NCBI RefSeq assembly: GCF_010233585.1
Contig: NZ_CP045997.1
Span: forward strand, 6,685,018 to 6,749,017
Direction of reading: 5' to 3'
Source: Spirosoma endbachense
Lineage (GTDB): Bacteria > Bacteroidota > Bacteroidia > Cytophagales > Spirosomataceae
DNA length: 64,000 nt
This document shows positions 44,577 to 53,175 of the stretch, piece after piece. The stretch's first letter is position 1. The number at the start of each line of letters is the position of its first letter. Position numbers and translations under genes: made by a program. The notes under the pieces were generated by a model. The model had not been told where the DNA came from. It worked only from the letters and a program-made list of their open reading frames with translations, and ran no database searches.

Positions 44577-46292
44577 CTACCGCACCTTCACGATGACCTC
44601 TTTGCTTTCGTTATGCAGGCGGTCAACTGCCGTAACAGCGTATACATATTTCTTCTTTGGATCGGTCGTTTTATCGACGAAGCGGGTGGTCGATTCGCCC
44701 ACGCATTGTGCCACAATGCACCGGGGGTCATCCAGGCGTAAGCGGGATCGAATACCTTCGAATCGGTAAACAATGTAATAGCTGGCTCCGTCGCCATCCT
44801 CCGCTTCGGCGGGTTGTTGCCAGAACAGCTCAACGCCTTCTGCCGTATCAGCTGCTTTCAAATCGCGGGGCGACAACGGCGGAATACTATCCAGCCATGT
44901 CATTGGTGGAACCAAAGCCGGGTAGCGGTAAAAGTTTGTCTGGAGTGAATCGCGGATGGCCAGTGGATTCGTTTTCAGGGATTTGGCGCTAAAAAATATG
45001 CTTCCCTGTACCGCTCGCTGTTGTCGGTTATAACGCATCTGATCGGGAAATTCAGTGGCTCGCCCCCAACCCGGATCACGTTCCGAGCCATGTCCAACCC
45101 GATAGGCTCCGTGTCCGATGTAGAGATGACACTTCCCGCAGTTTCGCGTCCACCATTCAACCAGCGTTTTATAAGGCACCCGGCTAAATTCAGTGCTGAA
45201 GTAGACCTGGGGAACGATATAATCAATCAGGCCATCACGAACCCATTTTCGGGTATCGGCATAAAGATCGTAGTATGACTGCCCGCCGGTTGTGGCCGAC
45301 CCTTCGGCATCATTGCTCTTATTTTTCCAGATACCAAATGGGCTAATGCCAAACTTAACCCACGGCTTATTACTCCGAATCGAGTCACGTAGCTCAGCAA
45401 TTAGTTTATTGATGTTGTCGCGTCGCCAGTCTTCCTTTTTCATGCCATTGAAATTGGCCTGATAGATATTGTCGTCACGCAATGCTTGCCCAGTAACGCC
45501 AAATGGATAGAAATAGTCATCGAAATGAATGCCATCGACATCATACTCGCGTACCACGTTCGCGACTATTCCCGCAATATACGAGCGTACAGCAGGCATA
45601 CCCAGGTTGAATAGTTTACGCCCACCATAGGTAAAGACCCAATCCGGCTTACGATAAATAATATTCGTTGGGGCAACACTGGACACTTTACTAAATGTAG
45701 CCCGATCGAGATTAAACCAGGCATGAAATTCCATGCCACGCTGGTGTGCCTGCTCAATCATAAATTCCAGCGGATCATAGAACGGCGCAGGTGCTAATCC
45801 CTGTTGGCCTGTCAGCCATTCGGACCAGGGTTCTGAGCTTTTGGCATAAAATGCATCAGCGGCCGACCGAACCTGAACGACCACTGCGTTGATTCCCATC
45901 TGCTGTTGCTGATCGAACATTTCTATAATTTCCCGCTGCTGGTCTGCAACGGGAAGCCCTTTTTTGCTTGGCCAGTCAATATTATCGACCGTTGCAATCC
46001 AGACCGCCCGAAATTCACGCTTCGGCGGAACGGGGCCGTTTTCGACTGGCATTTGATCAGCTACGCTTTCAGCTTCAATCGTATCAGGCTTATTAGCAGG
46101 CACTATAGCAGTTGCAGGAGTAGGTTTAGCTGGCTCGGGCTTCGCGGCAGTGGGTTTCGGCGGGGCGGGTTTACTAATGGGTGGCCGTCTGGCAGCGACG
46201 GGTGGCCTTTTCGTAACCACAGGCTCTGGACGGCGACAACCATCCCATAGTAAGATAATAAAAAACAGAGGAAGAAAAGCAATTGAGCGCAT
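44577..46292 (-). CDS. GHL10/DUF187 family glycoside-hydrolase-like lipoprotein
   Basis: The 571-residue protein (start at 46292, MRSIAFLPLFFIILLWDGC; the upstream frame adds 34 residues without signal character) is a lipoprotein with a Pro/Lys/Ala-rich linker to about residue 95. A TIM-barrel GHL10 domain follows (KREFRAVWIATVDNIDWPSK, FHAWFNLDRATF, YDVDGIHFDDYFYPFG, IDYIVPQVYFSTEF). The C-terminal 90 residues look like a fibronectin-type domain. GHL10 proteins relate to peptidoglycan-acting hydrolases such as DigH. A cell-wall glycan role is likely but unproved. Confidence 0.88.
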   Translation of the reverse strand: MRSIAFLPLFFIILLWDGCRRPEPVVTKRPPVAARRPPISKPAPPKPTAAKPEPAKPTPATAIVPANKPDTIEAESVADQMPVENGPVPPKREFRAVWIATVDNIDWPSKKGLPVADQQREIIEMFDQQQQMGINAVVVQVRSAADAFYAKSSEPWSEWLTGQQGLAPAPFYDPLEFMIEQAHQRGMEFHAWFNLDRATFSKVSSVAPTNIIYRKPDWVFTYGGRKLFNLGMPAVRSYIAGIVANVVREYDVDGIHFDDYFYPFGVTGQALRDDNIYQANFNGMKKEDWRRDNINKLIAELRDSIRSNKPWVKFGISPFGIWKNKSNDAEGSATTGGQSYYDLYADTRKWVRDGLIDYIVPQVYFSTEFSRVPYKTLVEWWTRNCGKCHLYIGHGAYRVGHGSERDPGWGRATEFPDQMRYNRQQRAVQGSIFFSAKSLKTNPLAIRDSLQTNFYRYPALVPPMTWLDSIPPLSPRDLKAADTAEGVELFWQQPAEAEDGDGASYYIVYRFEGIRSRLRLDDPRCIVAQCVGESTTRFVDKTTDPKKKYVYAVTAVDRLHNESKEVIVKVR

Positions 46293-46344
46293 CTGACAGA
46301 GCAGGTTAATCGCCAAAAATAACGATAGGAAAGCATACCTACGT

Positions 46345-46506
46345 TTATCGATAAGGCAATTTTTGTTCTTTACCGGCTGCCCGGCAGGAATCACTGCAAT
46401 AAATAACGTTATCCCAATCGCGTTCCCACTTTTTCCGCCAGGTAAACGGTCGGTTGCAGATCGGGCAGGTTTTGACTGGCAGATCTGATTTCCTGCGCAT
46501 TTTCAT
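46345..46506 (-). CDS. DUF2256 zinc-finger-like small protein
   Basis: About 53 residues starting at [12 protein letters not shown] (46506; 46500 is also possible) contain the DUF2256 pattern: [18 protein letters not shown] and VIYCSDSCR, a four-Cys motif that should bind zinc. The family is small, conserved and of unknown function, and often occurs next to cryptochrome/photolyase genes. Here the divergent neighbour is DUF2805, its usual companion, with a 40-base gap, but no photolyase is in the window. Confidence 0.85.
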   Translation of the reverse strand: MKMRRKSDLPVKTCPICNRPFTWRKKWERDWDNVIYCSDSCRAAGKEQKLPYR

Positions 46507-46546
46507 TGACACAAAACACTTCGTTAGATCAGCCTGTTTGGCCAGT

Positions 46547-46840
46547 ATGAACCTATCCAAAAAAATTCAGTCGCTGAGCGATGCCGATATTGATCGTATT
46601 ATTGAAATGGCCTGGGAAGACCGCACGCCATTCGACGCCATCGAAGCTCAGTTTGGCCTTTCGGAGCAGGGTGTCATTCTAATCATGCGACGGGAATTAA
46701 AACGGGCCTCCTGGCGTCGGTGGCGTGCCCGTGTACAAAGTCGTTCGACTAAACACGCAGCATTATCGGCCGTTGATGATGCCCGGTTTAAAGCCAATAG
46801 ACAAAGACTGGTAACATTCAATAATATAACCGGACGATAA
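46547..46840 (+). CDS. DUF2805 (TIGR03643) family protein
   Basis: The 97-residue protein starting at 46547 ([15 protein letters not shown]) has the family signature [37 protein letters not shown], a helix-turn-helix-like fold, followed by a basic region ([18 protein letters not shown]). It looks like a small nucleic-acid-binding protein, but no role is established. It is divergent from DUF2256; the pair recurs near cryptochrome-like photolyases in other genomes. Confidence 0.85.
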   Translation: MNLSKKIQSLSDADIDRIIEMAWEDRTPFDAIEAQFGLSEQGVILIMRRELKRASWRRWRARVQSRSTKHAALSAVDDARFKANRQRLVTFNNITGR

Positions 46841-46967
46841 GTGTTACATTTGGTATCTTACAGATTTCCCTTAGTTTTGTGCCGCTTAAATAAGATATAA
46901 GAAAAAATTCTTCTGATTTTTGCAAAATATCAACATCTTTTTAGATTATTTTCAGCCAAAAAGGTAC

Positions 46968-46975
46968 TATTTTTG
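46968..46975 (+). promoter_or_regulatory. -7 element upstream of the Lrp/AsnC gene
   Basis: TATTTTTG matches TAnnTTTG, 41 bases before the ATG at 47016, in a very AT-rich leader. There is no TTTG at -33. Confidence 0.35.
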
Positions 46976-47015
46976 CGACATCCAGAAATGAAGTTTACAA
47001 CAGACCGCTTTGAGT

Positions 47016-47483
47016 ATGAGCCATAAATTAGATCAGATAGATCGCAACGTATTAGAAATTCTGCAAGCCAACGCTAAAATCACCAACGCCCAGCTTTCTA
47101 AAGAAATAGGTCTTTCTCCTGCTCCCACATTGGAGCGCGTTAAAAAACTCGAAACATCGGGTATTATTCAGAGCTACCACGCTCAACTAAACCGCGAAAA
47201 GGTAGGTTTGGGAGTTACGACATTTGTGATGGTTACGCTTGTAGGCCACAAGAAAGAAACCACAATGTCATTCGTTAACAGAGCCAATGAAATCCCTGAG
47301 ATTATTGAGTGCCATCACATTACTGGATCTGGCGACTTCCTGCTGAAAGTTATCGCGAAGGATATTGCTTCTTATCAGGCGCTGATGCTGGACGTTATCA
47401 ACGAAATTGATGAAGTTGCCAGCACGCAGACCATGGTTATCATGTCTACATTTAAGGAGAGCAAAGTATTGCCAATTCCTTGA
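47016..47483 (+). CDS. Lrp/AsnC family transcriptional regulator
   Basis: The 155-residue protein (ATG at 47016) has an N-terminal winged helix (LDQIDRNVLEILQANAKITNAQLSKEIGLSPAPTLERVKKLETSGII) and a C-terminal RAM domain (IPEIIECHHITGSGDFLLKVIAKDIASYQALM). Lrp/AsnC regulators bind an amino acid through the RAM domain and regulate amino-acid metabolism or central functions; this one could be global or local. It ends in a bidirectional terminator shared with the TPR gene. Confidence 0.95.
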   Translation: MSHKLDQIDRNVLEILQANAKITNAQLSKEIGLSPAPTLERVKKLETSGIIQSYHAQLNREKVGLGVTTFVMVTLVGHKKETTMSFVNRANEIPEIIECHHITGSGDFLLKVIAKDIASYQALMLDVINEIDEVASTQTMVIMSTFKESKVLPIP

Positions 47484-47504
47484 CTTTTTGATTAGTGCAT
47501 AACT

Positions 47505-47552
47505 AAAGAGCCACCCGCTATTCCGAAGTCGGATAAAAGCGGGTGGCTCTTT
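47505..47552. terminator. bidirectional terminator between convergent genes
   Basis: A perfect 15-base stem (47505-47519 with 47538-47552) starts with AAAGAGCC and ends with GGCTCTTT, so a short T tract follows on both strands. It separates the Lrp gene from the convergent TPR gene. Confidence 0.8.
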
Positions 47553-47573
47553 GCTATGTATGTATCCAATGAA

Positions 47574-48791
47574 TTATTCCCTACGCTTTCTCCGCTCATC
47601 CCGGCGCGATTTCTTCAACTCGTCCAGTGCTTTTTTAGCGTCTTTATGCTGACTTGACTTCCGGTCCGATTTATCGATCACCTCTTTGAAGTAAGCCTGC
47701 GCCTGATCATAGTTCTTTTCTTCGTTCGCAATTTTCCCCAAAGCCAGCACAGAGGACCAATAATAGCCAGCATTCAGCGCATTGGTCTGTTTAGCAAAGT
47801 CAATAGACTGCTGATAGTATTTTTTTGCCTCAGGCAGGTTTTTGTAAAACAGTTGGTTGATGTAGGCGAGAACATAAGCCGCCGTGCGACCGCTAACGCC
47901 TTCATAACCCGACTGAGTCCGTTCTACTTTCGCCAGAATGTCCTTTGATATTCGTTCCGCTTCGTTCAAACGTCCCGTCACAAAGGCAGATCGGGCATAA
48001 TAGCGCTCAAAAAATGGATTGTCGGGATACTGCTCTGCCATGTACTTCGACATCTCGTACGCTTTGTCGTACTGGTTCTCCATACTATAGATCTGAATCA
48101 GAAAGTATCGAGCCTCAACCCGCGTATAAAACGCGGTATTCGCCGTTTTTTCTAACTCTTTGATGCCGGTGACTTTGTTTCCCTTTGGGAAAAACATCAG
48201 AATCGGCTTAAGCAGAGGGTAATTTTCGGGTATCCACTGGGCGTAATAATCGTACATACCGTCGCCAAATTGCAATTCGGGACTGAAGTCGGCATTCCCC
48301 TTACACTTCTCAAAATACTTTAGCGCATTTTTACCCGCAAACGTTGCCTTTGTCCATTTTTTACGCTCCGAATAAAGCCGCCCTTTGAACGCATAGGCAG
48401 CCGCCAGAAAAAATGACGGTTCCAGTTTGTTATCACTTTCGTCGTAAAGTTTTTCGGCCAGCGTGATGGTCGTGTCCATCAGAGCCAGACAGCGGTCATC
48501 GTAGTCTGTCACATCCGTGTTTGGTACGATTTTCCACCATTCGGCCAGGCCCATCAGAAAATAAGGCATCGGATGCTTAGGGTAACGCAGTCGCAACCAC
48601 CGAAACTCTTTGTCAGCATCGTAAAACTTATAATTGTACATCAGGTTGATTGCCTCCGCCGATTCGATCTGAACGCCGGGGTGCTTCAATAACCCATCGT
48701 ATTTCTTATCAAACGCCGACGGATCGTACAACTGGGCCTGCGCTACGGCAGCTAATCCCATGAGCCATACCGTCAACAATGCTTTTTTCAT
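47574..48791 (-). CDS. tetratricopeptide-repeat protein with signal peptide
   Basis: The 405-residue protein has a signal peptide (KKALLTVWLMGLAAVAQAQ), then helical TPR-like repeats, clearest in YDKAYEMSKYMAEQYPDNPFFERYYARSAFVTGRLNEA and YWSSVLALGKIANEEKNYDQAQAYFKEVID. The C-terminus is very basic (KSRRDERRKRRE). It is a periplasmic or outer-membrane scaffold of unknown partner. The two flanks are hairpins: the terminator downstream and the 73-base palindrome upstream, in the gap shared with hpt. Confidence 0.75.
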   Translation of the reverse strand: MKKALLTVWLMGLAAVAQAQLYDPSAFDKKYDGLLKHPGVQIESAEAINLMYNYKFYDADKEFRWLRLRYPKHPMPYFLMGLAEWWKIVPNTDVTDYDDRCLALMDTTITLAEKLYDESDNKLEPSFFLAAAYAFKGRLYSERKKWTKATFAGKNALKYFEKCKGNADFSPELQFGDGMYDYYAQWIPENYPLLKPILMFFPKGNKVTGIKELEKTANTAFYTRVEARYFLIQIYSMENQYDKAYEMSKYMAEQYPDNPFFERYYARSAFVTGRLNEAERISKDILAKVERTQSGYEGVSGRTAAYVLAYINQLFYKNLPEAKKYYQQSIDFAKQTNALNAGYYWSSVLALGKIANEEKNYDQAQAYFKEVIDKSDRKSSQHKDAKKALDELKKSRRDERRKRRE

Positions 48792-48824
48792 TCGTTAAAT
48801 CGCTTTATTATGAAACTAGCTTAG

Positions 48825-48897
48825 AACTTTCGCTCAGCACCGTGGCATGGTTACTGATGCTGCTTCTGTAACCGTGCCACGGTGCTAAGCGAAAGTT
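48825..48897. repeat. 73-base imperfect palindrome (family member A)
   Basis: Arms at 48825-48854 and 48868-48897 pair over 30 bases with two mismatches around a 13-base loop. The arm core CCGTGCCACGG and the outer AGCGAAAG also occur in 63695-63774. It lies between the divergent TPR and hpt genes, where no terminator is required. Confidence 0.75.
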
Positions 48898-48970
48898 TTA
48901 CCGCTTATCCTTTCTTTATCAACGTAATCTGCTGGCAGTACGTTTGCAAACAGTTATTTTTTAGTGATTT

Positions 48971-49003
48971 TTTGTCTGCTACCTGAGCATAGGCGTATCT
49001 TTG
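48971..49003 (+). promoter_or_regulatory. hpt promoter
   Basis: TTTG (48971-48974) is 21 bases before TATCTTTG (48996-49003), a good match to the Bacteroidota promoter; the hpt ATG is 20 bases after the -7 box, implying a short leader. Confidence 0.6.
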
Positions 49004-49022
49004 ACGCCACGCAGACGCTGAC

Positions 49023-49550
49023 ATGATAACAATTAAAGACAAAACCTTCGTCCCGTTCATTAGTGCTGAGGCTATTCAAACGCGCATTCAGGAACTGGCC
49101 GAACAGATTAATCAGGAGTATGCCGCTAAACAACCCCTGATCGTAGTCGTCCTGAATGGAGCCTTTCTGTTCGCAGCCGACCTGGCCAAACACCTGACAA
49201 TTCCCTGCGAAATCACATTTATCCGGGTTGCTTCTTATACGGCTACTGAATCCAGTGGTCAGCTCAAGCAGATTCTGGGCTTAAACGAATCCATTGAAGG
49301 CCGCGATCTGATTGTTGTCGAGGATATTGTCGATACCGGCCTTACGCTTTATGAGGTTTGCGACCAGCTTCAGGCCAAAGGGCCATCATCCCTGACAATC
49401 GCTACCCTGCTGTTTAAACCGGCAGCGCTGAAAAAGCAGCTTGACCTGCACTACGTGGGTTTCGAGATCGAAAATCGCTTTGTACTGGGTTATGGCCTGG
49501 ATTATGATGGGCTCGGACGTAATACGCCCGACATTCTGGTATTACAGTAA
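49023..49550 (+). CDS. hpt: hypoxanthine phosphoribosyltransferase
   Basis: The 175-residue protein has the type I phosphoribosyltransferase PRPP loop IVVEDIVDTGLTL, the PPi loop VVVLNGAFLFAADLAKHL and the base-binding FEIENRFVLGYGLDYDGLGRNTPDI. It salvages hypoxanthine (and usually guanine) to IMP/GMP. It is transcribed from a well-matched promoter; its 3' end meets nuoD tail to tail over an 18-base gap with a short hairpin. Confidence 0.95.
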   Translation: MITIKDKTFVPFISAEAIQTRIQELAEQINQEYAAKQPLIVVVLNGAFLFAADLAKHLTIPCEITFIRVASYTATESSGQLKQILGLNESIEGRDLIVVEDIVDTGLTLYEVCDQLQAKGPSSLTIATLLFKPAALKKQLDLHYVGFEIENRFVLGYGLDYDGLGRNTPDILVLQ

Positions 49551-49568
49551 GTAGATCGAGTCCTCTCA

Positions 49569-50789
49569 TCATCGATCTACTTCACCCATAACAACGTCGA
49601 TTGATCCAATAACGGCAACCAGATCGGCCAGCATAGCTCCTTTCGTAATTTCGCCGATGACCGACAGGTTGTGAAATGAACAGGATCGGGCTTTGCAGCG
49701 CACCGGCACATCAGAACGGCCATCTGTCCGGAAGAAGAAGCCTAGCTCACCTTTGGCACTCTCGGCGCGGGCGTAAAAATCCATTGCCTTCGGGCGAATT
49801 TTCTTGGGCACCACCGCCTGTGGGTCATAATCGCGGGTACGTCGATAATCAGTCGTGAGCTTATCAAGGCATTGCTCAACAATCCGTATCGACTCGTGGC
49901 ACTCCTGCACCCGCACATTATTGCGATCCCAGCAATCGCCCACCGTTCCCATTTTGCCCTCGCCAATCGGAATGTCGAAGTCGAGTTCGGGATAAACGGA
50001 GTAAGCATCGACCCGGCGAAGGTCGTAGCGAAGCCCTGATCCGCGCAGCATTGGCCCTGTGCAGCCATAATTGATCGCTACTGGCAACGGCAGTACGCCA
50101 ACATTGGCTGTGCGCTTCACGAAAATTTCATTTTCAATAACCAGTTCCTGCAACTCGACCAGTTTTGGTTTTAGATACCGCACAAACTCGCGACATCGTT
50201 CTTCGAAACCGACGGGCAGATCATAAAATAGTCCACCCACCCAAATGTAGTTGTAAAGCATTCGGGCACCGCTGACCCATTCGAGGAGCCGTTGTATGTG
50301 CTCTCGGTCACGCATGAGCCAGAGGAAAGGAGTATAGGCGCCAATATCCAGTGCATACGTACCGATCCCGACAAAATGGGCCGCAATCCGGTTTAATTCA
50401 GCTACTAATACCCGGATGTATTCGGTTCGCTTCGGAATATCATGCTGGATTCCCAGCATCCGCTCAACGCCCATAACAAACGCGTGTTCAGCGTTCATGG
50501 CAGCCAGATAATCGAGCCGGTCTACGAATGGAATGGTCTGATTGAACGGTAATTTCTGGGCATGCTTTTCGAAACAACGGTGCAGGTAACCGAGATGCGG
50601 CACTACATCCACAATGATTTCACCATCGGTAACGACTTCAAGCCGCAACACCCCGTGCGTCGATGGGTGTTGCGGCCCCATATTCAGAATCATCTCACCT
50701 TCATTGAGCATTTCAGGCCGATAAACGTTCGGTTCTGAGGCCCGAAAATGACCGGGAGAATACTCATATTGAATTGTTTGCGTGGTCAT
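49569..50789 (-). CDS. nuoD: NADH-quinone oxidoreductase subunit D
   Basis: The 406-residue protein (start at 50789) carries the 49-kDa/NuoD signatures GPQHPSTHGVLRL, HLGYLHRCFEKHAQKLPFNQ, the ASAMNAEHAF-type block and the C-terminal LADLVAVIGSIDVVMGEVDR. It lines the quinone-binding cavity of complex I. Length and motifs are normal, so it looks functional, but no other nuo gene is next to it: L33 is upstream and hpt is convergent downstream. Confidence 0.96.
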   Translation of the reverse strand: MTTQTIQYEYSPGHFRASEPNVYRPEMLNEGEMILNMGPQHPSTHGVLRLEVVTDGEIIVDVVPHLGYLHRCFEKHAQKLPFNQTIPFVDRLDYLAAMNAEHAFVMGVERMLGIQHDIPKRTEYIRVLVAELNRIAAHFVGIGTYALDIGAYTPFLWLMRDREHIQRLLEWVSGARMLYNYIWVGGLFYDLPVGFEERCREFVRYLKPKLVELQELVIENEIFVKRTANVGVLPLPVAINYGCTGPMLRGSGLRYDLRRVDAYSVYPELDFDIPIGEGKMGTVGDCWDRNNVRVQECHESIRIVEQCLDKLTTDYRRTRDYDPQAVVPKKIRPKAMDFYARAESAKGELGFFFRTDGRSDVPVRCKARSCSFHNLSVIGEITKGAMLADLVAVIGSIDVVMGEVDR

Positions 50790-50965
50790 AATCTGTAGCA
50801 AACAGCTAAACGGATGATCGTAGTCTGTTTATATTCTTGTTGAGAAACGATCGTAGGTTACCCGGAGCTATTTAGTAGCAAAGGTCGTCAGATGGGCTTA
50901 AAAGCCAAAAGATTATTGATTTGGGGCTAACCTACTACAAATCATCACTTTTTATCGACGAAGTA

Positions 50966-50996
50966 TTTGCCAGACAAAACTAATTTCGTACCTTTG
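50966..50996 (+). promoter_or_regulatory. rpmG promoter
   Basis: TTTG (50966-50969) is 19 bases before TACCTTTG (50989-50996), an excellent fit to the Bacteroidota consensus, 31 bases before the rpmG ATG. Confidence 0.7.
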
Positions 50997-51026
50997 CGCT
51001 CCTTATCGAGAAAACGAACTTTAGAA

Positions 51027-51212
51027 ATGGCAAAGAAAGGCGCCAATAGAATCCAGGTTATTCTGGAATGCACCGAGCAGAAAGACAGCGGTGTTCCCGG
51101 TATGTCCCGGTACATCACCACGAAAAACCGGAAAAATACGCCGGCGCGTATCGAGCGGAAGAAATACAATCCGTTCCTCAAGAAAGTAACGCTGCATAAA
51201 GAAATTAAATAG
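51027..51212 (+). CDS. rpmG: 50S ribosomal protein L33
   Basis: The 61-residue protein (start at 51027, [11 protein letters not shown]) has the L33 pattern: [47 protein letters not shown]. Only one Cys is present (Cys15), so it is the Zn-free type. In many relatives L28 (rpmB) lies just upstream, but here it does not. DUF4295 and ftsY follow. Confidence 0.95.
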   Translation: MAKKGANRIQVILECTEQKDSGVPGMSRYITTKNRKNTPARIERKKYNPFLKKVTLHKEIK

Positions 51213-51306
51213 TTTCTGGGCTTATAGTTTTCGGCTTATGATGTATTTTGCTACGCCGATCTATTATCGCATCTGAAAACTGTAAAACCGCAAAGCATAA
51301 ACTGTC

Positions 51307-51462
51307 ATGGCAAAAAAGGTAGTTGCAACCCTGAAAACGAAGGATAACGGTAAAGCATTCGCTAAGATTATCAGAGCCGTTAAATCGCCAAAAACTGGCG
51401 CCTATACCTTCAAAGAAGAAATGGTTCCGGTTGACGAAGTACAGGCTGCGCTGAAAAGCTAG
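51307..51462 (+). CDS. DUF4295 family small basic protein
   Basis: The 51-residue protein (MAKKVVATLKTKDNGKAFAK at its start, ending VPVDEVQAALKS) is short, basic and conserved throughout Bacteroidota, always behind L33 and ahead of ftsY. I recall that a structure of a Flavobacterium ribosome reported an extra large-subunit protein matching this family, but I am not certain of the name. The position with ribosomal genes supports a ribosomal role. Its frame is too short for many gene finders. Confidence 0.85.
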   Translation: MAKKVVATLKTKDNGKAFAKIIRAVKSPKTGAYTFKEEMVPVDEVQAALKS

Positions 51463-51502
51463 GACCTGTTGGAATCAATTTCCTACATCAATACACCGAA
51501 AC

Positions 51503-51536
51503 GTCCCACAGCCTAATTGGCCTAGTGGGACTTTTT
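51503..51536 (+). terminator. terminator between DUF4295 and ftsY
   Basis: GTCCCAC (51503-51509) pairs with GTGGGAC (51525-51531), with an inner GCC/GGC, followed by a TTTTT tract. It separates the ribosomal genes from ftsY. Confidence 0.75.
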
Positions 51537-51648
51537 GTGTTAAAAAACAGTTAGCCAGTTATTGGGCCGAAGAATCGGGTTATTGATGAATCCTATAACC
51601 TTGCCAATCGACCCTCTTACTCATTGTGACCATTTCACTGATTCTAAC

Positions 51649-52605
51649 ATGGCTTTATTCGGCTTATTCTCAAAAGAAAAGAAAGAAACGCTCGACAAAG
51701 GCTTGGAGAGAACAAAAGATAGCTTTTTCTCTAAGCTTGGCCGGGCCGTCGTCGGCAAATCGACCATTGATGAAGAAGTACTGGATGAACTCGAAAATGT
51801 CCTGATCTCATCAGATGTAGGCGTTGAAACAACCGTTAAAATTATCCGTCGGATTGAAGAACGGGTTGCCCGCGACAAATACATGGGTACGGACGAACTA
51901 GACCGTATTCTCCGCGAAGAAATTGCGGGATTACTCTCTAGCAACAATACCGAAGATGTCAGCGATGACTTTGCCCTGCCTGCGGGCAAAAAACCGTATG
52001 TTATTATGGTTGTCGGCGTTAATGGCGTTGGTAAAACGACGACCATTGGCAAGCTAGCGGCCCAATTTCACAAACGGGGCAAGAAAGTCGTTCTGGGCGC
52101 TGGTGATACGTTCCGGGCTGCCGCTGTCGACCAGCTTAAGCTCTGGGGCGATCGGGTGGGCGTGCCAGTCATATCGCACGGCATGAACACCGACCCGTCG
52201 GCGGTAGCGTTCGATGCGGTTAAAACAGCGACTGATATGCAGGCCGACGTTGTTATTATCGATACTGCCGGACGCCTGCACACGAAAATCAACCTGATGA
52301 ACGAGTTGACCAAAATCAAGCGGGTTATGCAAAAATTTACCCCCGATGCGCCCCACGAGGTGCTGTTGGTACTTGATGGCTCAACCGGTCAAAATGCGTT
52401 TATTCAGGCAACCGAATTCACGAAAGCAACGGAAGTTTCGGCGCTGGCCATTACAAAACTAGACGGAACGGCCAAAGGTGGCGTCGTGATTGGCATTTCG
52501 GATCAGTTCAAGATTCCGGTCAAGTACATCGGTGTTGGCGAGAAAATCGACGATTTGCAGACCTTCAACAAGATGGAGTTCGTGGATTCGTTTTTCAAAA
52601 AATGA
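51649..52605 (+). CDS. ftsY: signal recognition particle receptor FtsY
   Basis: The 318-residue protein (ATG at 51649; an upstream start at 51562 gives an unlike extension) has the NG domain of SRP GTPases: G1 loop GVNGVGKT (123-130), DTFRAAAVDQL, DTAGRLHTK, TKLDGTAKGG and GVGEKIDDLQ. It docks ribosome-SRP complexes at the membrane. The acidic A domain is almost absent, as in other short bacterial FtsY proteins. Confidence 0.96.
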   Translation: MALFGLFSKEKKETLDKGLERTKDSFFSKLGRAVVGKSTIDEEVLDELENVLISSDVGVETTVKIIRRIEERVARDKYMGTDELDRILREEIAGLLSSNNTEDVSDDFALPAGKKPYVIMVVGVNGVGKTTTIGKLAAQFHKRGKKVVLGAGDTFRAAAVDQLKLWGDRVGVPVISHGMNTDPSAVAFDAVKTATDMQADVVIIDTAGRLHTKINLMNELTKIKRVMQKFTPDAPHEVLLVLDGSTGQNAFIQATEFTKATEVSALAITKLDGTAKGGVVIGISDQFKIPVKYIGVGEKIDDLQTFNKMEFVDSFFKK

Positions 52606-52613
52606 GGAACATC

Positions 52614-52989
52614 ATGGCAGTCGTAGGAAAGTTAGAATTGGTCAATGAGGACGTGACCGTCATGATGAGACGACACTATGGAAATCGGCTTCTTAAACGG
52701 CTCTTATGCTCGTGGCGACTTTCATGACGATTCAGACGTTGATTATCTAGTCGTGTTAGTTGAAGAAAACGTATCGTCATTTACCGAAGTATCCGCCACA
52801 ATTGCGGCTCGAAATGCCTATTATCTTGACACATTCATTCCTATCTCAGTTGTTGTCGTTTCGTATAGCCACTATTCTACCTCAAATCGTATCTTTTACC
52901 GTGAGGTAAGAAAAGATGGGAAATGCATCTATGAGCGAGGATTTAAGCCATTGCATCAGGAAAGCAGAGGGGTATTTAGCGAATGCTAA
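52614..52989 (+). pseudogene. frameshifted MNT-type nucleotidyltransferase (antitoxin remnant)
   Basis: Two frames together make one nucleotidyltransferase. The first frame from ATG 52614 gives the usual N-terminal part (VNEDVTVMMRRHYGNRLLK) and then runs to a stop at 52725-52727. The second frame (from about 52696) carries GSYARGDFHDDSDVDYLVVL, with the GSxARG nucleotide motif and the DxD metal site. A frameshift of one base, at about 52690-52700, and a loss of the usual ILF before GSYARG separate them. A stand-alone start at 52678 would lack the first helix. The HEPN remnant follows, so this was a MNT antitoxin. Confidence 0.7.
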
Positions 52990-53167
52990 AACGTTGATCG
53001 CTACCGGATTTCCTAATGGTACTATTACGTCAAGTTACTATTGTTTCTTCTGGCTCGTTCGCGGTTTACTAGCCGATAAGGACATTGTTACAAAACGGCA
53101 TTCGGCTGCTCGTGAGATGTTTTCATTACACTTTATAAAATCAGGAGAAATTTCTGGTTTTCGTTAA
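52931..53167 (+). pseudogene. truncated HEPN domain protein (toxin remnant)
   Basis: The 78-residue product (MSEDLSHCIRKAEGYLANAKTLI at its start) has the first three helices of a HEPN domain: SSYYCFFWLVRGLLADKDIVTKRHSAAREMFSLHFIKSGEI. It then stops after ISGFR, about 40 residues early, missing the last helix. The R-x4-H-type catalytic motif of active HEPN nucleases is not clear. It overlaps the MNT remnant by about 59 bases, the usual operon order for this pair. The truncation and the frameshifted partner suggest a decayed module. Confidence 0.65.
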
Positions 53168-53175
53168 ACAGCACT

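Noticed and set aside
49549..49582. Hairpin across the hpt/nuoD stop codons as a terminator
   Set aside because: The 11-base stem overlaps the coding ends and lacks a T tract on either strand; it is weak evidence on its own.
52678..52989. Intact small nucleotidyltransferase starting at 52678
   Set aside because: The family N-terminus (RRHYGNRLLK) is present just upstream in another frame, so this start is an artefact of a frameshift.
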